Part shown: positions 12,429 to 22,182 of the stretch, in pieces
How the letters are laid out: each line of letters opens with the position of its first letter
How positions within the stretch are numbered: the first letter of the stretch is position 1
From: Geobacteraceae bacterium
GTDB lineage: Bacteria > Desulfobacterota > Desulfuromonadia > Geobacterales > Pseudopelobacteraceae
Assembly (NCBI GenBank): GCA_013336525.1
Contig: JAAXTM010000004.1
Location: 230,083-294,082, forward strand
Direction: 5' to 3'
Length of the DNA: 64,000 nt
Translations under genes and position numbers: made by a program
The notes under the pieces: model-generated
Told to the model about the DNA's origin: nothing
The model's input: only the letters and a program-made list of their open reading frames with translations
The model's database searches: none

Positions 12429-13885
12429 TTTACTCCTGCTGAAGCGGATGGTGGCGCGGTACGTTCGGCAGTGTGGCTCCAGCCTCCGCCCAGGGCTTTA
12501 TAAAGCCGCGCCAGGTTGGATGTGACGGCAGCATCGCTCACGATCAGTTGATCTTGAAGGGAAAGGAGCGAACGCTGGGTATCAAGCACCGTAATAAAAT
12601 CAACCAGACCGGAGGCATACTGGCTGCGTGCGAGTCCTTCCGCGTTCTGTGCCGACTTTACCGCATCCTTTAACCTGCTTTTTCGATTCAGTTCCTCGGT
12701 GTATGCCACCAACCCGTTTTCCACGTCACGCAGCGCCCCCTGCACGGCGGATTGATAGCTGATCAATGCCTGTTCCTGAAGTGCATTTTGTATTTCAACC
12801 TTTTGTTTGAGACGACCGCCATCAAAGATCGTGGCAGCCGTGTTGGCGGCAAGAGAGTACATAAAAGCTCCGGAGTTAAGCAGATTGCCGAGTGATACCG
12901 CCTGTAAGCCAAGGGTGCCGGAGAGGGTTAAATCGGGATAGCGTGCCGCTTCGGCCTCGCCGACCTGTGCGGTTGCCGCCGCCAGTTGACGTTCGGCTCT
13001 GCGGATATCCGGGCGCTGACGCAGGGTTTCAGCGGGGACACCGATAGCCACCTCGGCAGGAACCACCGGAATCGGCGTTTTTATCTGCAATTCCTTCAAA
13101 GTGTCACCACTCCGCCCCAGTAGAAGGGCAAGGTTGTTTTTCGACTGTTCCAGGTTACTGATAAGTGCCGGAAGTTGGGCGCGGGTCTGCTCCAGGTTCA
13201 GTCGGGCCTGTTCAACATCCAGCTGGTTGACGAGACCGGCCTGAAAGCGCCACCCGGCAATCTGCTCTGTTTCCGCCAGGCTGGCGATGGTAGCAGCGGT
13301 GCTGTCAATTTGTGCCTGATACGAGCGGATGCCGATGTAGGCCAGTACTACTTCAGCCAGCAGGCTTACCTGAACATCACGTATATTCTCCAGAGAAGCC
13401 TCAGCGGTAGCTGAAGTGGCTTCCAGAGCACGACGTCTGCCGCCGAACAGATCTAACTCCCAACTGGCGTCAAGCTGGGCGGAATAGGTGTCAGTCGTTC
13501 GGCTTACTCCTGCTCCCGTTTCCTCACTGGTTCGACTACGACCGGCGCCGACACCGGCCTTTACCGTGGGCATACGGTCAGCTTCTGAAGCTCCACGCCG
13601 TGCACGGGATTCCCGCAACCGTGCACCTGCGAGCTTCAGATCAAGGTTGTTTTCTGCTGCCTCTTCAATCAGATGTGAGAGCAGCGGGTCACCAAGGATC
13701 TGCCACCACTGGGCAAGCTGAGCTGATTCACTTTCACTATTTTTCAGGCCACCTGATATTTCGCTATGCCATGCTGGCGGGGTTTCCATAACAGGTGCGC
13801 GGTAATCTGGTCCGACTACGCAGCCGGACAGAAAGACCAGAAAGATGCTGCCGAATATGCCGACTGAATATGGTGAAGTCGTCAT
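12425..13885 (-). CDS. outer-membrane efflux lipoprotein (NodT/OprM family)
   Basis: 486 residues. The signal peptide ends in the lipobox LSGC (FLVFLSGCVVGPDYRAP), the hallmark of NodT-type TolC homologues. Two OEP repeats follow, with typical LAGARLRESRA, YRSGLV-like (RFQAGLVNQLDVEQA) and QYASGLVDFITVLDTQRSLL segments. It forms the trimeric outer-membrane exit duct. It is the first gene of the efflux operon reading outer-membrane protein, adaptor, ATPase, permease. No regulator gene is adjacent. Confidence 0.93.
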   Translation of the reverse strand: MTTSPYSVGIFGSIFLVFLSGCVVGPDYRAPVMETPPAWHSEISGGLKNSESESAQLAQWWQILGDPLLSHLIEEAAENNLDLKLAGARLRESRARRGASEADRMPTVKAGVGAGRSRTSEETGAGVSRTTDTYSAQLDASWELDLFGGRRRALEATSATAEASLENIRDVQVSLLAEVVLAYIGIRSYQAQIDSTAATIASLAETEQIAGWRFQAGLVNQLDVEQARLNLEQTRAQLPALISNLEQSKNNLALLLGRSGDTLKELQIKTPIPVVPAEVAIGVPAETLRQRPDIRRAERQLAAATAQVGEAEAARYPDLTLSGTLGLQAVSLGNLLNSGAFMYSLAANTAATIFDGGRLKQKVEIQNALQEQALISYQSAVQGALRDVENGLVAYTEELNRKSRLKDAVKSAQNAEGLARSQYASGLVDFITVLDTQRSLLSLQDQLIVSDAAVTSNLARLYKALGGGWSHTAERTAPPSASAGVK

Positions 13886-13931
13886 TATATCTCCAGGCTA
13901 AACGTTTCAAAAACACGCATACATACAATAC

Positions 13932-13967
13932 AAAGCCGCTGATCACTTCTCTGAGATTAGCGGCTTT
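13932..13967 (-). terminator. hairpin, probable terminator of the TPR gene
   Basis: Stem AAAGCCGCT / AGCGGCTTT with an 18-base loop, just past the TPR gene stop on the minus strand. The T-run is short, so termination may be partial. Confidence 0.55.
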
Positions 13968-14029
13968 CCAAATATTATTTCTTCTGCAAAGTTAGTATAA
14001 TCTGCTTACACACGAGTACCTTAATTCAA

Positions 14030-15301
14030 CTACGCCATAGTATCAATAGAACCGAATGGAGCATCTGCATAGCCGTCGATGGAATTTGCGGTCAAATCCA
14101 TTGTCTGGCCAAAATCATCTTTACCGTTAAATGTAAACACAAGATGCATTGGATCAATCATTGCGTTGCCGTTGCTATTCTGCTGGAGCCTGAAATTTAC
14201 GGTAGCCTCTCCAGTGGTAGAATCATACGTTACTGATTCAGGTGTCTGCGGTATATAGGCATCGGTGCTGGATACCGGCCTTGAATAGTTGTAGTAGCCA
14301 GACTTATAGTTGTCTCCGCGTGAGATTGACCAGTTTGCTATATTGATGACGGAACTGTAGTCCATATTTTTACTAAATTGAATTACAGTCGTTACTATTT
14401 TTGAACTATTAGGGGTCAGCAGCGAGGTGTCAGAAAGCCAGATTGGAGTGTCCGGCCCAAAATTTGAGGTATGAAACGTGGTCCGGCTATCAGTGTCGTC
14501 AATACTGACTATTTGGGGTTTGGTTATGGCAGATAACTGTGAAGCGAGGTTATAATCAGAACTATTTAGGATTGTCTGCTGTTCCTGCACTCCTTCAGTA
14601 TAGTTCAAACCATTATATGCAACGCCGAGCTCATAGTTTGCGTCAGGGAAATCTGGTTTAAGCTGAACGGATGTTTGGAGAGCTATCGCAGCGTCCATGT
14701 AGTTTTCTTGAGCATTATAGACTGCTCCCAAAGCATAATATACGTTGCCATCCTTAGGTGCCAGAGTTTTTGCCTTTTGAAGCTGAGTCAAGGCTTCATC
14801 TAGTCTGCCTTGAGAAAGATACTGCTGCCCTAATGTGTAAACCGGAAGTGCATCTTTCGGAGCCAACTTTGCTGCGGCTTTAAATTGTTTTTCAGATTGG
14901 TCGTACTGTTTTGCCTGTAAAAAGGCATTGCCCAAACTGATGGTTGCTTCTTCCAAAGTGGGAGCGCTTGAAGATGCATCTTTCGTGGTTTGACTGGATT
15001 GGATACGAACCAGTTGCTTGTAAGCTTTAATGGCATCGTCGTTTTTGCCTTGTGAAAGGTAGATTTTACCCAAATAATTATAAGCTGTAGTATTATTGGG
15101 ATCAAAGGCTGCTGCCGTTTTGAAGGCTTTAATTGCTTTATCATAATTTCCATCACTCAGAGCTGATGATGCAGATGCAATCGCATATTGAGCGTTCTGG
15201 GCACGAGTGGACTCCGCACTTTGGCTCGCTGCCGCGAGACCCAACGTATCAGAAGTGCTGGCACTAAGCCAATCGCTACCCATGGAAGAATTTTCGTTCA
15301 T
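14030..15301 (-). CDS. TPR repeat protein
   Basis: 423 residues with no signal peptide. Roughly residues 35-240 hold five or six tetratricopeptide repeats (AIKAFKTAAAFDPNNTTAYN, AIKAYKQLVRIQ, SEKQFKAAAKLAPKDALPVY, ALTQLQKAKTLAPKDGNVYY, AIALQTSVQLKPDFPDANYE). The C-terminal about 170 residues look beta-rich (ATVNFRLQQNSNGNAMIDPMHLVFTFNG) and I do not recognise them. The start overlaps the end of the upstream small gene by 26 bases, so the two are coupled. It probably scaffolds protein interactions; the function is unknown. Confidence 0.8.
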   Translation of the reverse strand: MNENSSMGSDWLSASTSDTLGLAAASQSAESTRAQNAQYAIASASSALSDGNYDKAIKAFKTAAAFDPNNTTAYNYLGKIYLSQGKNDDAIKAYKQLVRIQSSQTTKDASSSAPTLEEATISLGNAFLQAKQYDQSEKQFKAAAKLAPKDALPVYTLGQQYLSQGRLDEALTQLQKAKTLAPKDGNVYYALGAVYNAQENYMDAAIALQTSVQLKPDFPDANYELGVAYNGLNYTEGVQEQQTILNSSDYNLASQLSAITKPQIVSIDDTDSRTTFHTSNFGPDTPIWLSDTSLLTPNSSKIVTTVIQFSKNMDYSSVINIANWSISRGDNYKSGYYNYSRPVSSTDAYIPQTPESVTYDSTTGEATVNFRLQQNSNGNAMIDPMHLVFTFNGKDDFGQTMDLTANSIDGYADAPFGSIDTMA

Positions 15302-15659
15302 TCTTTGTGTCGTTATTATACGTCATCTCGGTAGTGGGTACATAATTAGCCGCCATAGCTTCGCGTATATACTTGATCATCTCTTCCAACGAACCAAAAG
15401 GTTCTAGTGCATCAGTCTGTTCTTCGAGAATCATCTTTGCCAGTTCCTCCGGCTCATAATATTTCACGGTTTTTGTGGGTTTTCCGCTATGTCGCGTGGC
15501 AAACGCTTTCTTGGCATCGTCAAGATTTCTTGATTCCATGGCGGTCTCCAGACTGTCAAAATTCTGTGTCATTTGTTCCATGGGGTTACTGCTAGTTGTT
15601 TTATCGATGAAATAGCTGAAATTGGCATGTCGTGATTCCTTTTGATATATTGCTCCCAT
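15276..15659 (-). CDS. small hypothetical protein, start probably frameshifted
   Basis: The open frame gives 127 residues, with SNPMEQMTQNFDSLETAMESRNLDDAKKAF followed by a charged helical region. No ribosome site precedes the ATG at 15659. A strong AAAGGA site (15637-15643) precedes another ATG at 15628, in a different frame, which encodes MPISAISSIK and soon stops. Joining that start to this frame at the AAAA run (15599-15602) would give a continuous SAISS...SSNPMEQ N-terminus. I suspect a frameshift here, by mutation, sequencing error or ribosomal slip. The downstream part overlaps the TPR gene. Confidence 0.6.
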   Translation of the reverse strand: MGAIYQKESRHANFSYFIDKTTSSNPMEQMTQNFDSLETAMESRNLDDAKKAFATRHSGKPTKTVKYYEPEELAKMILEEQTDALEPFGSLEEMIKYIREAMAANYVPTTEMTYNNDTKNERKFFHG

Positions 15660-15817
15660 GAGAAGCAGGCTGTGACGACACTTGGTGGCGTCATCTTTGA
15701 CAGCGATTATGTAGATTTTAATAGAGATTAGTTGAATGCGTCAGTCGGTCGGCATTCATTCAGGCGCCCTCAAAGAGGTCCAGCCTGCTTTCATGGTTTG
15801 TCAATATCCGGCAGATG

Positions 15818-16810
15818 TTACCCGTACACGGCAGAAGATGAGAATGTTGCCGATGTTGAACTCTGGGCAAAACTGTTCATGCTTGCCTGCATATAACTTT
15901 TTATTGCAGCGGCAAAGACTGTCGAGTCCTTGGCTGTTGAAGTGCTGGTGGCTGATACGGAAGAAGAGCTATCTGTCGTCCCCTGTGCATCACTCTGTTT
16001 GCCGGTTTTGGCAAGTGCTGCCGCCAATTCGCTTTTACTGACGCTGCCATCCTGGTTGGTATCCATGGCGTCAAAGATTTTTTTGGCGGCGGAACTTTCT
16101 GCTGAAGTGCTCAATGACGAAGAGCTGCTGTCAGACGAACTGCTATCATTATTTGTAAACGCAGCTAACAACTCATTGGCACTGACAGTCCCGTCTTTAT
16201 TTGTGTCCAGGGCGTCAAAAACCGTATTGCTGGATGTGCTTTCAGATGACGATGAACTGCTGTCCTCCTGAGGAGGGGGTGGCGGAGGCGGCCCTTGAGC
16301 TTTCCGCTGTTGACCAGCCTTGTCAACGGCGGCATCGGATTCACTCTTGCTGATAGAGCCGTCCTGATTCGTATCCAGAGCATCGAATATTTTAGCGATG
16401 TCTGAACTGCTCTGGTTGGAGTCGGCCATCAAAGTCGTCAATTCATCATTACTGATACTGCCATCCCCGTTCTGGTCAGCTCTGTTGAAAACCTTGTCCT
16501 TCATGTCCGAGGATGAGACCGGTTCTGCTTTCCGGCTCTGCATCTGCTGGGCCATCTTGGCAATTCCGGCATCTGACTCAAGCCTGCTGATGGCGCTGTC
16601 ATTATCGGTATCCAGGTTCTTGAATATTTCGTCAACGCTTGGTCCACCCTGCGCACCATTCGCCTGCTGGGTCTGCTGGTACGCATTAATTTCTGTTTTG
16701 TCGATCTTGTTGTCGCTGTTGCTATCGACCGCCTTGAACATCTCTTCCTGCATCTTCTTCAGTGCGGCTGCAGATAATCCGCCTGTGCTGCTGCCTATTG
16801 AACTTACCAT
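15818..16810 (-). CDS. six-EF-hand calcium-binding protein
   Basis: 330 residues. Six canonical EF-hand loops are visible: DSNSDNKIDKTE, DTDNDSAISRLE, DQNGDGSISNDE, DTNQDGSISKSE, DTNKDGTVSANE and DTNQDGSVSKSE. They are separated by a PPPPPPP tract and serine-rich linkers. There is no signal peptide; the start MVSSIGSSTGGLSAAALKKM resembles secreted or surface EF-hand proteins exported without a cleaved leader. AAAGGAG lies in front of the ATG. It probably binds calcium. It lies next to, and divergent from, a BaeSR-like two-component system. Confidence 0.85.
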   Translation of the reverse strand: MVSSIGSSTGGLSAAALKKMQEEMFKAVDSNSDNKIDKTEINAYQQTQQANGAQGGPSVDEIFKNLDTDNDSAISRLESDAGIAKMAQQMQSRKAEPVSSSDMKDKVFNRADQNGDGSISNDELTTLMADSNQSSSDIAKIFDALDTNQDGSISKSESDAAVDKAGQQRKAQGPPPPPPPQEDSSSSSSESTSSNTVFDALDTNKDGTVSANELLAAFTNNDSSSSDSSSSSLSTSAESSAAKKIFDAMDTNQDGSVSKSELAAALAKTGKQSDAQGTTDSSSSVSATSTSTAKDSTVFAAAIKSYMQASMNSFAQSSTSATFSSSAVYG

Positions 16811-17116
16811 GTTGTGTACTCCTTTCTTTTATGGCGCCTGAAAACACGCTGCAATCGGGATGCGTCCGTTCGCGCGACTCAATTGAATATTCCCAGTTTC
16901 CGTATCCGTTTATTTCTGATGCCCGACTCCTTTCTCGATAGATTTGGTCCCGCCTATTGTATCACCCCCCTTCGCTTAATATTCTCAGGTTACTGCTTAA
17001 CAACAGAATGTGCAGGAAATGTGGAAGAAATGAGGAAATATGAATGCCTGTCCGAAAGGGGGTGTCTCTGATGCGTAAACCTGTGATAAAAATAATGCGA
17101 CACAGGAGGCGAGGTC
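16811..17116. other. divergent promoter region, EF-hand gene / two-component system
   Basis: 306 bases between divergent genes. The ribosome site AGGAGGCGAGG lies just before the kinase ATG. I see no clear operator repeats or RNA structure. Confidence 0.5.
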
Positions 17117-18559
17117 ATGAAAATAGGTGTTGCTCACAAGTTGTTTTTGGTCATCCTCACGGCGGCAGGCCTTGCCGTGGTCAGTTCTGCCCTGATCATG
17201 CAATGGAGCCTTAGTAGAGGTTTTCTCAAGTTTATCAATGCGATGGAGAAAACAGGGATATCCCGGCTGGCTGCCGAACTTGAAAAGAACTATGGCACAG
17301 AGCAGAGCTGGGAGTTCCTCCACCGAGATCCGGCACGGTGGCGTCAGCTGGTTGCCGCTTCTTTGCTCGAAGCGCCACCGCCACCATCAGAAGAGAAAAT
17401 GCCTGACGTCTCACCTCCAGAACTGTTTGATGGAGATAAACCCAGGCCGTTGCCGCCGCATATGGCACGGCACTTCAATCAGCGCCTCTTTCTGCTCGAT
17501 GCCGGCAGAAGGCCGCTTGTAGATCATGGGAAAGTCTCCGTTGACAACGTGGTGACACCATTATTATCCCATGGCAAAGTAGTGGGATACCTGGGGCTGC
17601 TGCCGCGCACAAATATAGCCGATGCACCGCATCAACGTTTTTTGCGCGAACAGAAATCAACGTTTGCATTGGTCGCGGGAGTCGTGGTCCTTCTGTCAGC
17701 TCTGCTCTCTCTGCTGCTTGCCAAGCGTCTTGTGCGACCGCTCGGTGAATTGGCCGAGGCGACCCACCAACTGGCGGCGGGCAGTTTCACTGTCAGGGTG
17801 CCGGTCACGTCACACGATGAATTGGGACAGCTTGCTAGCGATTTCAATTCACTGGCGCTGGCGCTTGAAAAGAGTGAGCTGACCAGGCGCCAATGGGTTG
17901 CGGACATCTCGCACGAACTGCGCACGCCTATCGCCATTTTACGGGGAGAAATAGAAGCGCTTCAGGACGGCATTCGCCAGCCGAATCATGAAACCATCAA
18001 CTCGCTGCACGACGAAGTACAACGGCTCGGTAGATTGGTAGACGACCTTTATCAGCTATCGCTATCGGATGTCGGAGCGCTTACCTACCGTAAATGTGAG
18101 CTGGACCTGGCTGAAGTATTGGCAGAGATTATTGCTGTATATCGGCTTGAATTTCTTTCAAAGGAGATCCTTCTTGAAGCGTCGCTTCCCGAAAAAGGAA
18201 TCGTCACTGTTTTTGGTGACAAGGAACGTCTGCACCAGCTGTTTTCCAATCTGCTTGACAATGCCCTGAAATATACCGATGCCGGGGGAGAATTACAGAT
18301 AGGGATGCAGGCGAGCGCCGACGTTGTGGCGATCGATTTCAGGGATTCGGCTCCAGGCGTCCTTCCGTCAGAGCTGGAACGGCTATTTGAAAGGCTTTAC
18401 CGGGTGGAATCATCCCGCAACAGATCAACGGGTGGGGCCGGGCTTGGCCTTGCAATCTGTCGTAATATAGTTGAGGCACATGGCGGAAATATTACGGTAA
18501 ATGCTTCACCACTTGGCGGGCTTTGGATCAGAATCGAGTTGCCGGGAGTCACCCCATGA
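17117..18559 (+). CDS. BaeS-like sensor histidine kinase
   Basis: 480 residues. The first membrane helix is about 8-30. A periplasmic region of about 150 residues with a Pro-rich patch (EAPPPPSEEKMPDVSPP) follows, then a second helix (FALVAGVVVLLSALLSLLLA), a HAMP domain (RLVRPLGELAEATHQLAAG), a HisKA dimerisation helix with the H-box DISHELRTPIAILRGE, and a HATPase_c domain (N box LFSNLLDNALKYT; GGAGLGLAICRNIVEAHGG). It phosphorylates the response regulator whose ATG overlaps its stop codon. The family senses envelope stress, and the adjacent EF-hand gene is a candidate target; both are inference. Confidence 0.9.
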   Translation: MKIGVAHKLFLVILTAAGLAVVSSALIMQWSLSRGFLKFINAMEKTGISRLAAELEKNYGTEQSWEFLHRDPARWRQLVAASLLEAPPPPSEEKMPDVSPPELFDGDKPRPLPPHMARHFNQRLFLLDAGRRPLVDHGKVSVDNVVTPLLSHGKVVGYLGLLPRTNIADAPHQRFLREQKSTFALVAGVVVLLSALLSLLLAKRLVRPLGELAEATHQLAAGSFTVRVPVTSHDELGQLASDFNSLALALEKSELTRRQWVADISHELRTPIAILRGEIEALQDGIRQPNHETINSLHDEVQRLGRLVDDLYQLSLSDVGALTYRKCELDLAEVLAEIIAVYRLEFLSKEILLEASLPEKGIVTVFGDKERLHQLFSNLLDNALKYTDAGGELQIGMQASADVVAIDFRDSAPGVLPSELERLFERLYRVESSRNRSTGGAGLGLAICRNIVEAHGGNITVNASPLGGLWIRIELPGVTP

Positions 18560-19224
18560 GTGGAATAATCCTGATCGTGGAAGATGAGGTTAAGCTGGCA
18601 ACAGTATTGGCTGATTATCTGCAACAGGCGGGCTTCGAAACGCACTGTCTTGGTGACGGAGCGAAGGTAGCCCCGTGGGTTCAGGCGCATCAACCCCGGT
18701 TGTTGCTCCTTGATCTGATGCTGCCGGGAAAGGGGGGGCTGGATATCTGCAAAGAGATTCGTGCCTTTTCTACGACTCCAATCATCATGATCACCGCGAG
18801 AGTTGAGGAGATTGACCGCTTGCTTGGCCTCGAACTTGGGGCTGATGACTACATCTGCAAACCTTTTAGTCCCCGCGAGGTTGTAGCCAGGGTCAAAGCG
18901 GTACTGCGGAGAAACAGCGGTGTACAGCAGTCAGCCAGTGGCATAATCCTGGACGAAACACGCTATCAGGCGACCTTGCAAGGGCATAAACTGGAACTTA
19001 CAGCCGTTGAATTCAAGCTGCTTCAATTTCTTGCCGCAAATCCGGGGCGCATTTACGGTCGTGAAACATTAATGGATCATATCTACTCCGATGACCGGAT
19101 CGTGGCAGATCGTACTATCGACAGCCATATCAAAAAACTGCGCAAAAAAATCGCTGCAGTCAAGCCTGGTCAGGAATTGATTCATTCCGTGTACGGTGTC
19201 GGCTACAAGTATGAGAGCGAATAA
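18556..19224 (+). CDS. BaeR/OmpR-family response regulator
   Basis: 222 residues from the ATG at 18556, which overlaps the kinase stop codon (ATGA). The receiver domain has acidic residues in IVEDEVK, the phospho-acceptor Asp in LLLLDLMLPGKGG, TARVEE and the conserved Lys in YICKPFSP. The C-terminal winged helix (ELTAVEFKLLQFLAANPGR ... DRTIDSHIKKLRKKI) is the OmpR/PhoB DNA-binding domain. The gene ends 3 bases before the convergent MATE gene with no visible terminator. Confidence 0.93.
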   Translation: MSGIILIVEDEVKLATVLADYLQQAGFETHCLGDGAKVAPWVQAHQPRLLLLDLMLPGKGGLDICKEIRAFSTTPIIMITARVEEIDRLLGLELGADDYICKPFSPREVVARVKAVLRRNSGVQQSASGIILDETRYQATLQGHKLELTAVEFKLLQFLAANPGRIYGRETLMDHIYSDDRIVADRTIDSHIKKLRKKIAAVKPGQELIHSVYGVGYKYESE

Positions 19225-19227
19225 CCG

Positions 19228-20571
19228 CTACAGCACAACCCCATGCAGATCCCTGCGGTGATAACGCCACGCAAAAGCCGCTCCGCGGCAATACCAGTCG
19301 ATCAGAAAAACCCCCCACACGGCGTACAGAGAAAGATGCAGCCAACTCGCCGCAACCCATGACAACGCCACCCTGATCCCCCACATGGCAAGCAGCGTGA
19401 CAATAAATACATAAAATGTATCGCCGGTACCGCGCAGGCTGCCGGCATAAACGAAAGATATCGCCAGCGGCACTTGGGCGAATGCGACCAGCTTCAGAAA
19501 CATGCTCCCTTTCTCGATAACATCCGGGTCCTGGCTGAATAGTCCGATCAGGAGGTGCGGAGCGAAAAAGAACAGCAGAGCCATAACGGTCATTACGCCG
19601 ACCGCCAGTCGCAGCGCTTCATTATGGCTGATTTTTGCACGACGGATCTTTCCCGCGCCAAGCGATTGCCCCATAAGTGTTGCTGCAGCAATCCCCATTC
19701 CGGCTCCAGGCATGAAAGAGAGTGATTCGATGGAAAGCCCTATCTGGTGGGCGGCATAGGCGGTTGTGCCGTAGGCGATGATGAAACTGGAGTAGAACAG
19801 TTGGCCGCTCTGTTGTGCTACACGCTCCAGCGCTACCGGCCAGCCGACTTTCCAGATTTTCCCGAACAGGGTAAAATCGGGACGGCTGAAGGTGATATAC
19901 TGTTTGCGCAGCGCCTGTATCAGCAGATAGGTGAAGCCGACGAACTCGGAGCTGTTGATGGCTATCGCCGCCCCCTTTACTCCCAGTGCCGGCATGCCCC
20001 ATTTTCCGTAAATCAGCGGCCAGGCCAGTAGTACGTGGAGAATATTGACCAGGATGATGGCCTCCATAGGGGTGCGGGTATCACCGGTGCCATGCATGAT
20101 TGCCGAGAGGAGATTCAATCCGGTAGTCCAGATCATCCAGAGGAAAATCAGCCGTATGTATTCGGCAGCCAAATTCTGGACGTTCGGCGTCGCCCCCATC
20201 ATACGGGTGATGTCGCCACCCCAGTGGTAACCTGCCAGTGAACAGAGTGCCGTCATGACGAGGCCCGCCAGACAAGCCACATATGCCGCCCGTCCGGCAT
20301 CTTCGCGCCGCCCTGCACCCCACAGGTGCGATATTACAACTGTCACGCCGGTCGAAAGCCCCCAGAAAACCGTCATCGTGGTGACCATCAGGAGTTGTCC
20401 CAATCCGGTTGCAGCGATAGCTGATGCGCCAAGTCCACCGGTCAGGAAGACGTCAACAATAGATACCAGCCGCTGAAAAAGAGATGAGAGCAGAACGGGT
20501 AGTGAGAGGAGAAGTACGTTGCGGCGTATGGAGACAGGTTTGCGGTGTGAGGTTACAGATGGAGACGGCAT
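19228..20571 (-). CDS. MATE family efflux transporter
   Basis: 447 residues with about 12 hydrophobic segments in two related bundles, typical of NorM-like multidrug/Na+(H+) antiporters. Examples are LLSLPVLLSSLFQRLVSIVDVFLTG, GASAIAATGLGQLLM, and the second-half GAGMGIAAATLMGQSLGAGK. MATE proteins export cationic drugs or metabolites in exchange for Na+ or H+. The substrate cannot be told from sequence. It converges with the two-component system and has only a weak ribosome site. Confidence 0.9.
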   Translation of the reverse strand: MPSPSVTSHRKPVSIRRNVLLLSLPVLLSSLFQRLVSIVDVFLTGGLGASAIAATGLGQLLMVTTMTVFWGLSTGVTVVISHLWGAGRREDAGRAAYVACLAGLVMTALCSLAGYHWGGDITRMMGATPNVQNLAAEYIRLIFLWMIWTTGLNLLSAIMHGTGDTRTPMEAIILVNILHVLLAWPLIYGKWGMPALGVKGAAIAINSSEFVGFTYLLIQALRKQYITFSRPDFTLFGKIWKVGWPVALERVAQQSGQLFYSSFIIAYGTTAYAAHQIGLSIESLSFMPGAGMGIAAATLMGQSLGAGKIRRAKISHNEALRLAVGVMTVMALLFFFAPHLLIGLFSQDPDVIEKGSMFLKLVAFAQVPLAISFVYAGSLRGTGDTFYVFIVTLLAMWGIRVALSWVAASWLHLSLYAVWGVFLIDWYCRGAAFAWRYHRRDLHGVVL

Positions 20572-20613
20572 GGGTATGTTATAAAACGCGCTGTTCGGAA
20601 GGTCAATGCATTT

Positions 20614-21933
20614 TCAGTCAGTATATGGTGCTGAAGTGGGTTCAGAATAGGTGGGAAGTGAACAATAGGAACTCAATATATTGCCACTCTGCTTGTATGC
20701 CGTTTTGTTTTCATACATACGTTTATCAGCCATATTTATAATGTTTGCCATCTCTTTTTGCTGATACGCGGTTGCACTTCCGAGAGAGAGCCGCACCTGA
20801 AAGGCCTTGTTTTCAAAGTTCAGCCAATGTTCAGCTTCGCGAATTCGCCACAGCAGAGCGGATAACTTATTTTCGTCCGTCTCCATTAACAGTACTGCAA
20901 ATTCATCGCCACCAATTCGCGCAACAATATCGTCAGACCTGAACACACTGCCTAGAATATTTGCCGCTGATTTAATCAGCAGATCGCCAGCCACATGCCC
21001 ATTTGTATCATTCACTGATTTGAGTCCGTCGATATCCGCTACTATGACACTGACTGGGTATCTTCTTCCTTTCTCAATGCGCTCGAACTCTGTCTCAAAA
21101 AACGATCTGTTGTATAATCCGGTCAAAGAGTCGTGGGAACTGAGATAGTGGAGTTTTTTTTCAATTTCCTTGCGGTCGCTGATGTCTCTTATTACCGATA
21201 GTACACGCCCCTCACCGCCGATATGGGATGAATTAAGCGTAACCTCTGCCCAGAAAAGTTCCCCGTTTTTCTTCTTGCCGAGCCATTCATAAGACTGCGG
21301 CCCTTCTTCTGAGGCTTTTCTTATCCAGCTGATAGCCTCATCCAATGAATATGGTGGGGTGCCGGAGCTGAACTCATGGACATTCATGAAGAAAACTTCT
21401 TCACGGGAATACCCATACATCTTTTCAACAGCCTTATTAGCCTCGATTATGGCGCCGGTATAGGCATCATGTACAAACACTGCATCATTTGTCGCATTGA
21501 ATATTTCCCAATAATTGTTTTCAATCATGCTCAGTGTCAGTTCTGTTTCCCTGAGCTCCGTATTGTCGTAAATGGTAACTACAACGCCTTGAAAGGTGCC
21601 GTCTTCCCTTACAAGGGGCTGTGCAGTAAATGCCCCCCAGAATTCGCTGCCGTCTTTGCGGATTAATCGCCGTTTCGTCTTGATCTGTTCAACTTCCCCG
21701 GCAACCATCATCTGCATATCGAGATTAGCACTTTCAACTTCGGCAGGATGGATATAATCGACAAATGCAGTGCCGTAAAAATCGATTAAACTGTATCCGA
21801 ACATTTCTTCCATACGCTTATTGGCATATGAAATGGTCCAGGTGTTGGCATCAGCCATTAGTATTCCGGCCTGAGACATATCCAGAACCGCTTGGAGCTG
21901 TTGCTCCTTATAACGTAATACCCATTCTTTCAA
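20614..21933 (-). CDS. PAS-PAS-GGDEF diguanylate cyclase
   Basis: 439 residues. Two PAS sensor domains come first: one about 10-125 with MADANTWTISYANKRMEEMFGY, one about 140-255 with VFVHDAYTGAIIEANKAVEKM. A GGDEF domain follows (about 265-425). The active-site motif is RIGGDEFAVL, with the product-inhibition I-site RSDD five residues upstream, so it should be an active, feedback-inhibited c-di-GMP synthase. No transmembrane helix is present, so it is cytosolic. The start is a TTG preceded by AGGTGAG. Confidence 0.9.
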   Translation of the reverse strand: MKEWVLRYKEQQLQAVLDMSQAGILMADANTWTISYANKRMEEMFGYSLIDFYGTAFVDYIHPAEVESANLDMQMMVAGEVEQIKTKRRLIRKDGSEFWGAFTAQPLVREDGTFQGVVVTIYDNTELRETELTLSMIENNYWEIFNATNDAVFVHDAYTGAIIEANKAVEKMYGYSREEVFFMNVHEFSSGTPPYSLDEAISWIRKASEEGPQSYEWLGKKKNGELFWAEVTLNSSHIGGEGRVLSVIRDISDRKEIEKKLHYLSSHDSLTGLYNRSFFETEFERIEKGRRYPVSVIVADIDGLKSVNDTNGHVAGDLLIKSAANILGSVFRSDDIVARIGGDEFAVLLMETDENKLSALLWRIREAEHWLNFENKAFQVRLSLGSATAYQQKEMANIINMADKRMYENKTAYKQSGNILSSYCSLPTYSEPTSAPYTD

Positions 21934-22182
21934 TCTGTATCACTCACCTGTTAAAATTGTTTTCATTCATGCGTTCAATAACCTTCAACCTGCAGTCAGC
22001 AATCGGGTATGAATGAACTGTCCACCATCCAGACGATTTGCAATAGTAACCAGATAATCACCGTGGATATTTACCGATAAACTGTGCAGGAAAAGCAAAT
22101 TAACACCAATATGGCGCAAAGGCAATGAGTTAAAATATCGCGCCAATTCATTGTAATCAAAGGGTATCCTGGCGTCCGCCCG

